Shown here piece by piece: positions 8,463 through 17,240 of a stretch of 64,000 nt of DNA (position 1 is its first letter; every line of letters begins with the position of its first letter). A model generated the notes under the pieces. The model was not told where the DNA came from, did not search any database, and worked only from the letters and a program-made list of their open reading frames with translations. The stretch is from the NCBI RefSeq assembly GCF_001612965.1, contig NZ_BDBL01000002.1:124001-188000 (forward strand), in the 5' to 3' direction. The position numbers were made by a program, and so were the translations under genes. The stretch comes from Nocardia kruczakiae NBRC 101016. Its GTDB lineage: Bacteria; Actinomycetota; Actinomycetes; Mycobacteriales; Mycobacteriaceae.

Positions 8463-8504
8463 ATGCGAAACCGCCCCGGAAATCGGCTTTCGGGGCGGTC
8501 GCAT
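8463..8504. terminator. Bidirectional hairpin terminator
   Basis: Stem ACCGCCCC/GGGGCGGT with outer pairing ATGCGA/TCGCAT, between the convergent methyltransferase remnant and the small membrane-protein gene. Confidence 0.65.
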
Positions 8505-8546
8505 CTTCACGCCGCTGCCGCGGGCAGCGCGCGGCGGCCGAACACG

Positions 8547-8702
8547 TCAGTAGTAGTGCGCGCGGCCGGCCACGGGGCGACCCAGCGCTCCCAGCAGAGC
8601 CAGCGCAGCCCCCACGACCAGCGCGATGATGCCCAGAGTCCACAGAATCGGAATCCCGAGCAGGAAACCGAGAACCAGAAGGACAACCCCGAGAGTGATC
8701 AC
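8547..8702 (-). CDS. Small DUF6131-like membrane protein
   Basis: A 51-residue protein made of two membrane helices (about 3-20 and 22-40) and a short basic tail ending HYY, the pattern of the DUF6131 family found in mycobacteria and nocardiae. The GTG start is supported by GAGGAG 6-7 bases upstream, whereas the longer frame upstream is hydrophilic and has no such site. Function unknown. Confidence 0.75.
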   Translation of the reverse strand: MITLGVVLLVLGFLLGIPILWTLGIIALVVGAALALLGALGRPVAGRAHYY

Positions 8703-8867
8703 AGCAATCTCCTCACTTTCGCTCACCTCGCACCGATCCGGCGACCGGCTGCGATCAGCGGTGGCTCGAACCATCCGATACCCGCATATCCGGGAGTGAA
8801 ACGAACTCTCTTCACCACATGGACGATTCGCTGATCGGAGCGTCGAGAAGTCGGCGAGTTCCGGAAC

Positions 8868-11270
8868 TCATCGCCGACCGGCAACCGCCTGATGTCCCGG
8901 ATCCACCACTCGCTCCAGTGCGCGCAGATCGGCCTCGAGCGCCCGGAACAGCACATAGGCCACCACGAAGGCGACGATGGACCCCACGCACAACACCCGC
9001 ACCGCGACGATGATCTTCGGAGTATCGCTCAGCGGCAGGAATGTCACCCCGGCCACCGCCAGCAGTGGCACCGACGCCGCCACCGCGAGATATCCGTTGC
9101 AGCGGCGATCGAGCCGGCGCAGGCGCACCGCATCCTCGGGGCTGATGTCGCCGTGCCGGAGAAACAGCGGGTAGACGCAGCGGACCATGTAGAACGTCAC
9201 CAGGAAGAACGGATATGCCACCGCCATCGCGCCGCACACCAGCAGCCCGCCCACGAAGTGCACCATCTCCCGTGCGGTGAGCTCGTGGGTCGCGAAGTGC
9301 AGCACGAGCGGGAACAGAATCGCCGACAGGCTCCAGAGCGAGAACGCCACCACCACACACCGATCACCGAACAGCAGGGCATCGGATCTGGCTCGGGCGA
9401 GTATCCGGGAGTCATAGTCGCGTCCGCGCCGCATACCGCGCGGAACGGTGAGTAGATAGCGCGACAAGTACATCACGGTCACGATCCCCACCGGGAAGAA
9501 GACCGCGTTCACCGTAGTGGTGAAAATCCACCATGTGTGCTGGGCGGGCACACTCATCCGGTCGATGATCAGGGTTCGATTGTGTACCGTATTGTACACG
9601 GCCGCAAGCACATTCGGGGCGCCATAGGCCAGCAGCACCAGCGGCACCAGCCACCTCCGCGCTCGGAAACGCCAGCTGGTGGGTGCCGGATCCACCAGTT
9701 CGCGGGCCCGCGCGTCCAGGCACAGTTCGAACTGCTGGGCCAGTTCGTTGCCGTTGGACCACCGATTGTCACGCGTGGGCGCCAGGCAGGTCTGCAACAC
9801 CCTGCACAGTGTCGCCGGACAATCGGGCGGAACTCGTTGCAGCGCAGCCGAATCCACGCCAGTACGACGACGTGCGAGCATCGCCCCCAGAGCGGTGGAG
9901 TCGCTGCGCTCACCCGCGGTGCTGTCGTCGAACGGCTTGGCGCCGGTCAGCAGCTCCCACAGCAACACACCCAGCGAGTAGATGTCGGAACGGGTATCCA
10001 GATCGTCGGCGGAACGGCGGTAGCCGGGATGGCAGGCCTCCAACTGTTCCGGCGACATGTACGACAGCGACCCACCGAAGTACGCCACCGGATTGGCACC
10101 GGCCACCTCGCGGCTGAAACTGATGTTGAAATCGGCGAGTTTCGGCACCGCCTCCGCGGTGAGCAGCACGTTCGCCGGTTTGACGTCGCGATGCAGCACG
10201 CCGTGCTCGTCGGCGTAGGCCAGCGCCTCGGCGAGCCGGCGGCCCAGCCAGGCCACGGTTTCCGGCCACGACAGCGCCGCGATCTCGGCGCGAACGCTGG
10301 AATCGGTCGGGCGGATCTCACCCTTCTCCTCCATCGCGGCGTCGACCGCGGCCAGCAGCAACCGGCCGCTGCGCTGGTCGGCAGGGGTGGACCGGACCCG
10401 GCGCAACACACCCAGCAGGGTGCCACCGGGCAGAAACTGCATGTACAGCAGCCGCAGTCGGCGGCTGTGGGAATCGCCGTGCGGGTCCGGTTCGCCCAGC
10501 AGCCGCTGGTCGAAGATCCGGACGATGTAGTCGTGGTCGAGCTGGGCCAGCGTCTGCGGTTCGGTGCCGCGGTCGGCGGAGATCTTCACCGCCACCAGCC
10601 GCTGCAACGAGCGCTGCCGAGCCAGGAACACCCGCGCGAAGGCTCCGCTCCCCAGCCCGGTGAGCAGATCGAAATCATCGATGCAATCGCCTACCCGGAT
10701 GTTGTCCAGCCGAGCGACCTGCGATCCCGTCGTCTCCTGGTCTGCGAACAGGTCGCCCGTGGTGCGGGTGCCTTCGGGGGAGACCATGGTCGAGGCGATG
10801 ACAGTCGGGGCCACACCGGCGCGTTGAGTGCTTCGATCCTCGTCGTCGGCATTCAGCAACTCGCTCAGCTCGGGCGCTTGCGCGGGATATTCGCGCAGAT
10901 ATTCGCGCGGATCGACCCGCTCGCCGCTGTGCCGGCGGATCACGAACTCCTCATAGACCAGGCTGGCCGGAACGCGGTCCGGCGACAGCTCGGCGAATTC
11001 CGCGCAGTAGTTCCGCAGCCGCTTGCGGGGCGGCTCGGATCCGCCGGACGGCGTGAGCGCGGGCCGGCGCAGCCAGCGCTGGCGCAGGTCGACGCGGATC
11101 AGTTCGATCAACGCGGCCAAGCGCAAGGTCTCTGCGTCGGGCAGGTAATCGCTGATGGCCGGCGCCGGGGCAGCCGATTCCCACGCGGCTGCGAAGGCGG
11201 CCACCGCGGCGGATTCGAGTCCGGCCGTTGATCGTCCGAAGCCGCTGTCTGAGCCGGAGCCGTCGGTCAT
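8868..11270 (-). CDS. Membrane serine/threonine protein kinase with C-terminal multi-pass domain
   Basis: About 800 residues. Residues 1-195 are an acidic, partly disordered N-terminal region. The kinase domain is at about 200-490: Gly loop GLGSGAFARV, Lys229 in AVKIS, catalytic HRDVKPANVLL at 360, and DFN at 380-382 where DFG is expected. After it come six hydrophobic segments (about 530-790) and a short tail, with no PASTA or other extracellular sensor. The ATG has AGGAG 5-6 bases upstream. The FHA-ABC exporter gene lies upstream on the same strand, so the kinase may phosphorylate it, as PknF does Rv1747. Substrate pairing is inferred. Confidence 0.88.
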   Translation of the reverse strand: MTDGSGSDSGFGRSTAGLESAAVAAFAAAWESAAPAPAISDYLPDAETLRLAALIELIRVDLRQRWLRRPALTPSGGSEPPRKRLRNYCAEFAELSPDRVPASLVYEEFVIRRHSGERVDPREYLREYPAQAPELSELLNADDEDRSTQRAGVAPTVIASTMVSPEGTRTTGDLFADQETTGSQVARLDNIRVGDCIDDFDLLTGLGSGAFARVFLARQRSLQRLVAVKISADRGTEPQTLAQLDHDYIVRIFDQRLLGEPDPHGDSHSRRLRLLYMQFLPGGTLLGVLRRVRSTPADQRSGRLLLAAVDAAMEEKGEIRPTDSSVRAEIAALSWPETVAWLGRRLAEALAYADEHGVLHRDVKPANVLLTAEAVPKLADFNISFSREVAGANPVAYFGGSLSYMSPEQLEACHPGYRRSADDLDTRSDIYSLGVLLWELLTGAKPFDDSTAGERSDSTALGAMLARRRTGVDSAALQRVPPDCPATLCRVLQTCLAPTRDNRWSNGNELAQQFELCLDARARELVDPAPTSWRFRARRWLVPLVLLAYGAPNVLAAVYNTVHNRTLIIDRMSVPAQHTWWIFTTTVNAVFFPVGIVTVMYLSRYLLTVPRGMRRGRDYDSRILARARSDALLFGDRCVVVAFSLWSLSAILFPLVLHFATHELTAREMVHFVGGLLVCGAMAVAYPFFLVTFYMVRCVYPLFLRHGDISPEDAVRLRRLDRRCNGYLAVAASVPLLAVAGVTFLPLSDTPKIIVAVRVLCVGSIVAFVVAYVLFRALEADLRALERVVDPGHQAVAGRR

Positions 11271-11360
11271 ATCCGCTCCTGTCGAATCCGAACCGTGCAC
11301 TGGCCGGTCGGTGAAGCGATGGATGCAATCCGCCACACCCAGAACCATCATCCCCGAGAG

Positions 11361-11466
11361 GCGGTCCGATCGAGGAGAAATCGCACGGCTGCATCCGGTC
11401 TACCCCTGAGACGCCGAGCCCTTCTATGACTACGTCGATCCGGGCGGCGTCTTCGAGGTCGTGGCG
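11361..11466 (+). pseudogene. Fragment of an L,D-transpeptidase gene
   Basis: This stretch aligns with the 3' end of the gene at 3740-4255: the SHGCIR catalytic motif, FYDYV, and the P-G-VFEVV ending are recognisable, but stops (CCCTGAGAC) and substitutions break the frame and nothing upstream remains. It lies between the kinase start and the exporter stop, so it marks an old insertion or a degraded duplicate. Confidence 0.7.
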
Positions 11467-11482
11467 TATCGGTTTGTCGGCG

Positions 11483-13948
11483 TCAAATCCGCGCGCGGCG
11501 GGCGCCGCGCCGCCGTGGACGCAGCTGATACAGCCGGTATCCGGCCAGCGCGAGGAAGACGGCCCCCAGGCCGGCGACGACCCCCATGTCGAGCAGCCAC
11601 GTGCCCAGGGAATGTCGCCACAGCGGGTCGGGTGCGCCCTCGTGCGGCGACAGGGTGTCCAGGTCGACGGTGGCCGCTGTCGCGGCGTAGCCCCAGCGGG
11701 ACGGCGACAGGTAGGACAGCTGTTCCAGAACAGGGGTGCCGGGCAGCCGTACCAAACCGCCGGTGAACACCAGTTGCGCCATGGACAGCACAATCAGCAG
11801 TGGCAGCGTCTTCTCCGAGGTGTTGACTGACACCGAGACCAGCAAGCCCAACGCCAGCGAGGCGACGCCGAGCATCGCCATCGCCAGGATCAACTCCAGC
11901 GGGACCGAGGTGAATACGCCTTTCGCCGGCATGCTCACCCCGATGGTGCCGATCAAGAACAGCACCGCCGACTGCAGGACGGTGATCGCGCCCAAGACCA
12001 GGAGCTTCGACATCAGGTAGACCCCTGCGGACAGTCCGGCCGCGCGTTCTCTGCGGTAGATCGTCTGCTCCTTGACGATCTCGCGAATCGAGTTGCCGGT
12101 GCCGATGAAACAGGCACCGAATGCCAAGATCATAAGCTTGGTGGGGGCATCGCCGTTGGTTCCGGGCGCCCCGGCGAATCCCTCGCCCGACGGCACCGCG
12201 GCGATCAAGCCACCGAGAATCAGCGGCATCACGCCGAGCAGCGCCAGGTAACTTCGGTCCGAGGCGATGACCGCCAGATATCGCCGGCACACCGTACTGA
12301 GCTGGCTGAGCTTGGACTGCGACGCGGGCGGGGGTGCCGGCGCGTGTACGTCCGCCGGGCCGACATCGTCGGTCGGCCAGACCTCCACGTACTGCTCATA
12401 GCGTGGCGATTCCCGGAATTCAGCAGCCCAGTCGCGGTCCTCCTCGCGGTCGAAGGACTGAAACACCTCGGCCCAACTGCGCTGCCCGAACTGCTGCAAC
12501 CCCTCCGCGGGCGGTCCGTAATAGGCCAGCCGACCGCCGGGTACCAGCACGAGGAGGCGATCGCAGGAATCGAGGTTCGCGACACTATGGGTGACGACGA
12601 TCACGGTGCGCCCGTCGTGGGCCAGTTCGGACAGCATTTCCATGACCGTCTTGTCCAGGCCCGGGTCGAGGCCGGAGGTCGGCTCGTCGAGGAACAGCAG
12701 GGACGGTTTGGTCAGCAACTCCAGTGCGACGCTCACCCGTTTGCGCTGGCCACCGGAGAGCCTATCGATGCGGGTGTCGGCATGCCGGGCCAAGCCGAGC
12801 TCGGCGAGGACCTCATCGACCCGCTGCTCGCGCTCCTCGGGGCGCGTGTCACCGGGGAAGCGGAGTTCAGCCGCGTACAGTAGCGCGCGCCGCGTCGGAA
12901 GTTGGCTGTGCAGGATGTCTTCTTGCGGAACCAGTCCGATGCGGTGGCGGAGTTCGTCGTAGTCGGTGTAGAGGTCGCGTCCGTCGTAACGAACCGTCCC
13001 CTCTGTCGCCGGACGCAACCCGGTCACCGCGCCGAGCAACGTCGATTTGCCCGCTCCACTGGGTCCGATGACCCCGACGAGCGAGCGCTGCGGAATCGGG
13101 AAGCTCACCTCGTCGAGGAGAACCTTGCCTTCCGGTGTCCGCACGATGAGGTTCTGCACCGAGACCGACACGTCGCCGGTGTCGACGTACTCCCGCAGTT
13201 CGTCGCCGACCAGCCGGTAGGTGGTATGCCCCATGCCGATCAAGTCGGATTCGGACAGGTCCGCCGAATCGACCCGGGCGCCGTTGACGTAGGTGCCGTT
13301 GTGGCTGTCCAGGTCGACGACCCGATACCGGCCTTCGCCGGTCACTCGCAGTTCGGCGTGATGACGCGAGACCATGAGGTCGGGCACGACGATGTCGTTG
13401 TCGGAGGCCCGACCGATCCGGAATGTGTCCGAGACGATCCGGACGACCGCGCTGGGGTGAGCCGCGGGAGGCGACGACCGCGCAACCTGACGGGGGCGAC
13501 CCCCCGGATGGACCGTCGTCCTCGTGGCTTCATCATCGAGCTGGTAGCCGGGGTCGGGGACGAGCATCGTGTCCCCGGCGATATCGCCGGACGACTCGCG
13601 GTCGTGCTGTCCTTTTCGCCCCTCCACCGAACAGGCCAGCTGCTCGCCGTTCACAGCGTGACCGAGCTGGAACGTCTCGTCATGATCGATCAGCATCCGA
13701 TCGACGCGCTGACCGTCGAGAAAGGTGCCGTTGAGGCTGTGCGCGTCCTCGATCTCCCAACCGTCCGACCCGCGCTCCAAGACGGCGTGCACGGAAGATA
13801 CCCGCGGATCGGTCACCACGACGTCGGCCCCCAGATCGCGGCCGACATTGTATGAACTTCCCGCGTGCAGCCGATAGACGCGCTCTCGCGTTTGCACCAC
13901 CAGAACGGGCGCCTCGGGAAATTCTGTGGATGACTGATCATCCGCCAT
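11483..13948 (-). CDS. FHA-FHA-ABC transporter (Rv1747-like)
   Basis: An 821-residue single-chain exporter. Two FHA domains (about 15-105 and 165-248) with the phosphothreonine-binding GR and SxxH motifs (VGRD..SSVH, IGRA..SRHH) flank a linker with Thr141/143/144. The nucleotide-binding domain has Walker A GPSGAGKS (295-302), signature LSGGQRK and LFLDEPTSGLD. Six hydrophobic segments follow, typical of ABCG/ABC-2 half transporters. M. tuberculosis Rv1747 has the same layout, is phosphorylated by PknF and is linked to glycolipid export. The ATG at 13948 starts just before the first FHA domain. Confidence 0.93.
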   Translation of the reverse strand: MADDQSSTEFPEAPVLVVQTRERVYRLHAGSSYNVGRDLGADVVVTDPRVSSVHAVLERGSDGWEIEDAHSLNGTFLDGQRVDRMLIDHDETFQLGHAVNGEQLACSVEGRKGQHDRESSGDIAGDTMLVPDPGYQLDDEATRTTVHPGGRPRQVARSSPPAAHPSAVVRIVSDTFRIGRASDNDIVVPDLMVSRHHAELRVTGEGRYRVVDLDSHNGTYVNGARVDSADLSESDLIGMGHTTYRLVGDELREYVDTGDVSVSVQNLIVRTPEGKVLLDEVSFPIPQRSLVGVIGPSGAGKSTLLGAVTGLRPATEGTVRYDGRDLYTDYDELRHRIGLVPQEDILHSQLPTRRALLYAAELRFPGDTRPEEREQRVDEVLAELGLARHADTRIDRLSGGQRKRVSVALELLTKPSLLFLDEPTSGLDPGLDKTVMEMLSELAHDGRTVIVVTHSVANLDSCDRLLVLVPGGRLAYYGPPAEGLQQFGQRSWAEVFQSFDREEDRDWAAEFRESPRYEQYVEVWPTDDVGPADVHAPAPPPASQSKLSQLSTVCRRYLAVIASDRSYLALLGVMPLILGGLIAAVPSGEGFAGAPGTNGDAPTKLMILAFGACFIGTGNSIREIVKEQTIYRRERAAGLSAGVYLMSKLLVLGAITVLQSAVLFLIGTIGVSMPAKGVFTSVPLELILAMAMLGVASLALGLLVSVSVNTSEKTLPLLIVLSMAQLVFTGGLVRLPGTPVLEQLSYLSPSRWGYAATAATVDLDTLSPHEGAPDPLWRHSLGTWLLDMGVVAGLGAVFLALAGYRLYQLRPRRRGARRARI

Positions 13949-14322
13949 AACGGGAGTATACGACTCGAAACGCCCTGCCGCCGCAAAAGCCGGCCACCGG
14001 AAATTCCCCGGCAGTGTCCGCTCCGCTCCATTCTCGCGTCGCCTAAACCCGCGCTGACCAGCGAGAACGACCTGCGAGTGGAGAGCCACCACCACCCGGC
14101 AGCCACTGACGAGGCAGTGCGGCCGCCGCACCGGCACCCGACCGAACCAGCCACGGAAATCACCGTGACGGGATCGGTAATACCGATTCGATCGAACTCG
14201 GACAGAATGTCGAAGCTGAATATTCCCATTGATTCATCGCGCCGGAATTCCGACACATTTTTCCCGCAACCGTGACCGCGCTACGGGGCTTCGGCGGCAA
14301 AAGCGAGCCGCTCGGCCCGTCC
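13949..14322. other. Intergenic stretch without a recognisable gene
   Basis: 374 bases upstream of the FHA-ABC gene and downstream of the GH43-like gene. It is AT-richer at about 14150-14270 than its neighbours. Frames on both strands are short and lack ribosome sites. It presumably holds the exporter promoter; I see no repeat or RNA structure. Confidence 0.5.
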
Positions 14323-15345
14323 TCACCGCGTGACGGGCTTCGGGGTCGGTTGCGGACCGCTGTTCAGCTGTTCCGGTAACACGGTGAAGTGGCGGACGAA
14401 GCCGGACAAGACGGGCAGGTCCTTCGGTGTGGTCCACTCGCCGAGCAGGTCGCCGGTGACGGTGTCGCTGTAGAGATAGTGACCGTGCGTGGGTTCGTCG
14501 AGGTCGTAGGCATCGAGGTAAATCCGCCATCGGCCGTCGGGGAGCGGGATCACGCACTGTCCCTCGCGCGGTTGCCCCGAACCGGGTCCGCCCCAGCGCG
14601 CCCAGTTCCCGGTTCGCGCGAACGTGTACGGGCCGACCAGGCGGTCGGCCACCGCGACCTCGACGTTCTTGGTCGATTCGTTCTTGACGAACGCGTAGTA
14701 GCGTCCCTGCGACAACGTGACCGTGGTGTCGATGTAACCGAGGCCATCCGGTGCGGGACTGATGCCTGCCAGCGGTATGGGCGTGGTCCAATGCAGCCGG
14801 CTCAGCGATGCGGTGGTCGCGGTCATGACGCAGGGCCGGAAGACCGTGCCGTCGTTGATGTTCACCAGGACGCTGACCGTGCCGTCACCATCGACGAACC
14901 ATTCCGGCGCCCAGGTGTGGGTGACACCGCCGAACGGAATCGTGTACTCGTACAGGAACTCCCAGTGGATCCGGTCGTGGCTGCGAGCGAACCCGATGGT
15001 GTTGCCGTCCCATGCGGTCGTGTACGTCAGGTAGTACTCGCCGTCGATGTGACGAAAGACGCTGGGGTCGCGGCACAAGCCCTTCTTGGTCGTGGCCGCC
15101 GCTGGCGGGGTGTCGGCGGGGTCGGCGTCCGGCGGACGGTAGGCGTCGGCCTGGACGAGCCGGAAATTCGTTGCGTCGGTGGATTCGTAGACCCACATAT
15201 CGGTCTGGCCGGCGTTGGTGAACGCCGTCATCGTGTATCGGATCGGCGCGGTGGCGGCCACTGCGCGTCGGGATACCACAACGCTCAACGGTACGCTCGC
15301 TGCCAGGGCGAGCATCGCTCTGCGGGACAGCCCGATCGACGTCAT
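14323..15345 (-). CDS. Tat-exported GH43/beta-propeller-like glycosidase
   Basis: A 340-residue protein with a twin-arginine signal (LSRRAMLALA at residues 6-15) and a likely cleavage after AVAA. The body has the blade repeats of GH43/32/68-type five-bladed propellers: an early CRDPSVFR with the catalytic-type Asp, YYLTYTTA, IGFARS-D, TWAPEWF with an acidic residue, and PREGQ near the third acidic position. Such enzymes act on arabinan, xylan or fructan. No sugar transporter or other glycosidase is adjacent, so the substrate is unknown. The start at MTSIGLS is chosen because it places the twin Arg normally. Confidence 0.72.
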   Translation of the reverse strand: MTSIGLSRRAMLALAASVPLSVVVSRRAVAATAPIRYTMTAFTNAGQTDMWVYESTDATNFRLVQADAYRPPDADPADTPPAAATTKKGLCRDPSVFRHIDGEYYLTYTTAWDGNTIGFARSHDRIHWEFLYEYTIPFGGVTHTWAPEWFVDGDGTVSVLVNINDGTVFRPCVMTATTASLSRLHWTTPIPLAGISPAPDGLGYIDTTVTLSQGRYYAFVKNESTKNVEVAVADRLVGPYTFARTGNWARWGGPGSGQPREGQCVIPLPDGRWRIYLDAYDLDEPTHGHYLYSDTVTGDLLGEWTTPKDLPVLSGFVRHFTVLPEQLNSGPQPTPKPVTR

Positions 15346-15562
15346 ATGCGGATTATTCAGCCCATGAACACTGAATGATTGCTGACACACCGCGCGTGGC
15401 GAGTAGGTCGATGCCGCTGTTGTCGTGGCAGCACAGGCGCCGACGCCGGCCGTCCCGGGCGCCGCCGCACTCGGCCGCGGGGGCCGTGGCGATGTGAGCC
15501 GAATCAGCTGCGACTCCGGTCCCTCGGGTCCGAATCGCGGGAACCGGCTCTACCAGGAAGTA

Positions 15563-15638
15563 TGGAGCCGCCTGGGGGAATCGAACCCCCGACCTTTTCA
15601 TTACGAGTGAAGCGCTCTACCGACTGAGCTAAGGCGGC
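15563..15638 (-). tRNA. tRNA-Thr (CGT)
   Basis: Cloverleaf on the minus strand: acceptor GCCGCCT/AGGCGGC, D arm GCTCAGTCGGTAGAGC, anticodon loop CTCGTAA giving anticodon CGT (reads ACG), T arm GGGGGTTCGATTCCCCC, and encoded CCA. The closing pair of the anticodon stem is a C-A mismatch. Confidence 0.95.
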
Positions 15639-15695
15639 GTGCCTTTCGGCGGTGCGAGTCTATCGTCTTCGGCGACCGAACACGAAAACGGCAGG

Positions 15696-15832
15696 TCATC
15701 GCTGCAGCGTCGCCATGATCTCGGCCAGGCGGCGAGCCTTGGTGGCCGGGGTCCGGGCTTTCGGCAGGGGAAGGACCAGTAGGTAGCGGGCATCCGTTCG
15801 TCGAACTCCATACTGCCCGTTGGAGTGCTCAT
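15696..15832 (-). pseudogene. Short frameshifted remnant, YdeI/OmdA-like tail
   Basis: An ATG opens MSTPTGSMEFDER. After a shift of one base the frame reads DARYLLVLPLPKARTP and then ARRLAEIMATLQR before a stop. The latter resembles the C terminus of YdeI/OmpD-associated proteins (PKARTP-T-ARR). The middle of the gene is missing and the two halves are out of frame. Confidence 0.35.
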
Positions 15833-15884
15833 CTTTTGAGCACTTTTCTCGATGAGATCGCCCAAGGTCTGTCGGGCCGGTCGA

Positions 15885-17096
15885 TCAGGCGGAGCGGGCC
15901 GCGATGAGGCCTGCGACCATCGCCGCGATCGCGAAGCGGGGCTTGACATTCAGATCGAGAGCCTCGCGGCAGGCGAGGACGGCTTCGATGGAACGCAACA
16001 GCCCCTCGGGTCGCACCTCGTCGGCCAGATCGCGGATCTGATCCGACAGGTCGGGATGGGTCAGGGTGATCGCCGGGGACGGATTCGCGGCGGAGGTGCC
16101 GAAACGCAGGGCCAGCGCGTCGCGGTACAGGCCAGCGACGTCGATCAGCGCCCGGTCGAGGGCGTCGCGGCTGGTGCGGGTGGCGCGGGATTTCTGGCGG
16201 CGCTCGAGGTCCTTCAGCACGCCCGCGGAACCGCGGGTCGCCGAGGCGGCGCCCTTCCCGGTGCCGCCGGCGCCCAGCGCGGTCGCCAGCTCGTCGCGTT
16301 CGCGCTCGTCCCGTTCCGCGCTGACCTGTTTGGCCTCCTCCTCGGCGGATTTGACCAGTTCGTCACCAGCCGCATAGGCGGCGGCCGGCCGAGTGACCGC
16401 CGAGACCAGCGACAATGCTCGGGTCCGGCGGGTGCGGGCCTGCTCATCGGTCGCGAGCCGGCGGGCGCGGCCGACATGGCCGCCGCTCACCGACGCCGCC
16501 CACGTCGCCTGGTCCGGGCTCAGCCCGTCGCGCTCGCGCAGCACTTGCGCGATGGCCTCCACGGACGGCGTGACCAGGTGGACGTGCCGGCAGCGGGACC
16601 GCAGCGTGACCGAGATGTCCTCCGGGTCCACCGACGGTGCGCACAGCAGGAATACGGTCCGCTCGGGCGGTTCCTCGACCACCTTCAACAGCACGTTGCC
16701 CGCGGCCTCGGTCAATCGGTCGGCATCCTCGATCACCACCACCTGCCACCGCCCGGTGCTGGGACGCCGGGCCGCGACCTGCACGATCTCCCGCATTTCC
16801 TTGGTGCCGATACTCAGCCCCTCCGGAATCACCCGCCGGACATCGCCGTGGGTACCGGCCATGGTGGTGGTACACGCATGGCAGTGACCGCAGCCCGGAG
16901 TGCCCTCGGCCGTGCATTGCAGTGCGGCCGCGAAGCACAGTGCCGCAACGGATCTGCCGGATCCGGGCGGGCCGGTGAACAGCCAGGAGTGCGTCATCGC
17001 CGAGGACGCGATCCCGGTGCGCGCCGCCACGGCGGCAGCGGTCAACTCGGACTCGACCGAGTCCTGGCCCACGAGCCGATCGAAGACACCTGCCAC
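15885..17096 (-). CDS. holB: DNA polymerase III subunit delta'
   Basis: A 403-residue clamp-loader subunit. The AAA+ domain has TGPPGSGRS at residues 41-49, where Arg replaces the P-loop Lys, as expected for the non-hydrolysing delta' subunit. A zinc-binding Cys set is at 61, 69, 72 and 75. SRC of the clamp-loader SRC motif is present (LRSRCRH). Actinobacterial delta' has a longer C-terminal region, as here. The GTG follows a -10-like TAGGGT by 7 bases, suggesting a leaderless mRNA. In mycobacteria this gene also neighbours topA. Confidence 0.93.
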   Translation of the reverse strand: MAGVFDRLVGQDSVESELTAAAVAARTGIASSAMTHSWLFTGPPGSGRSVAALCFAAALQCTAEGTPGCGHCHACTTTMAGTHGDVRRVIPEGLSIGTKEMREIVQVAARRPSTGRWQVVVIEDADRLTEAAGNVLLKVVEEPPERTVFLLCAPSVDPEDISVTLRSRCRHVHLVTPSVEAIAQVLRERDGLSPDQATWAASVSGGHVGRARRLATDEQARTRRTRALSLVSAVTRPAAAYAAGDELVKSAEEEAKQVSAERDERERDELATALGAGGTGKGAASATRGSAGVLKDLERRQKSRATRTSRDALDRALIDVAGLYRDALALRFGTSAANPSPAITLTHPDLSDQIRDLADEVRPEGLLRSIEAVLACREALDLNVKPRFAIAAMVAGLIAARSA

Positions 17097-17103
17097 GCGC
17101 TAC

Positions 17104-17109
17104 ACCCTA
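17104..17109 (-). promoter_or_regulatory. -10 box of holB, leaderless arrangement
   Basis: TAGGGT on the minus strand, 7 bases before the holB GTG, with no Shine-Dalgarno sequence between. Confidence 0.5.
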
Positions 17110-17165
17110 ATCGGCCGCACCGACAGGCCGGCCGGCACCGAGCAGCCGCCTACTACGACGCGCCT

Positions 17166-17240
17166 GCCACGACGCCAACCGCTACGACGCCAACCGCTAC
17201 GACACCGACCGCTATGACGCCGACTGCTACGACTCGGCCG
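17166..17240. repeat. 15-bp tandem repeat at the topA 3' end
   Basis: Five units of about 15 bp, consensus GCTACGACGCCAACC (17166, 17181, 17196, 17211, 17226), the last degenerate and overlapping the topA stop. On the minus strand four units carry TAG in the topA frame (17227, 17212, 17197, 17182), so the end of topA has serial stops. Confidence 0.85.

Noticed and set aside
9537-11231. Plus-strand open frame of 564 codons opposite the kinase
   Set aside because: Low-complexity translation and no ribosome site; the minus strand encodes clear kinase motifs.
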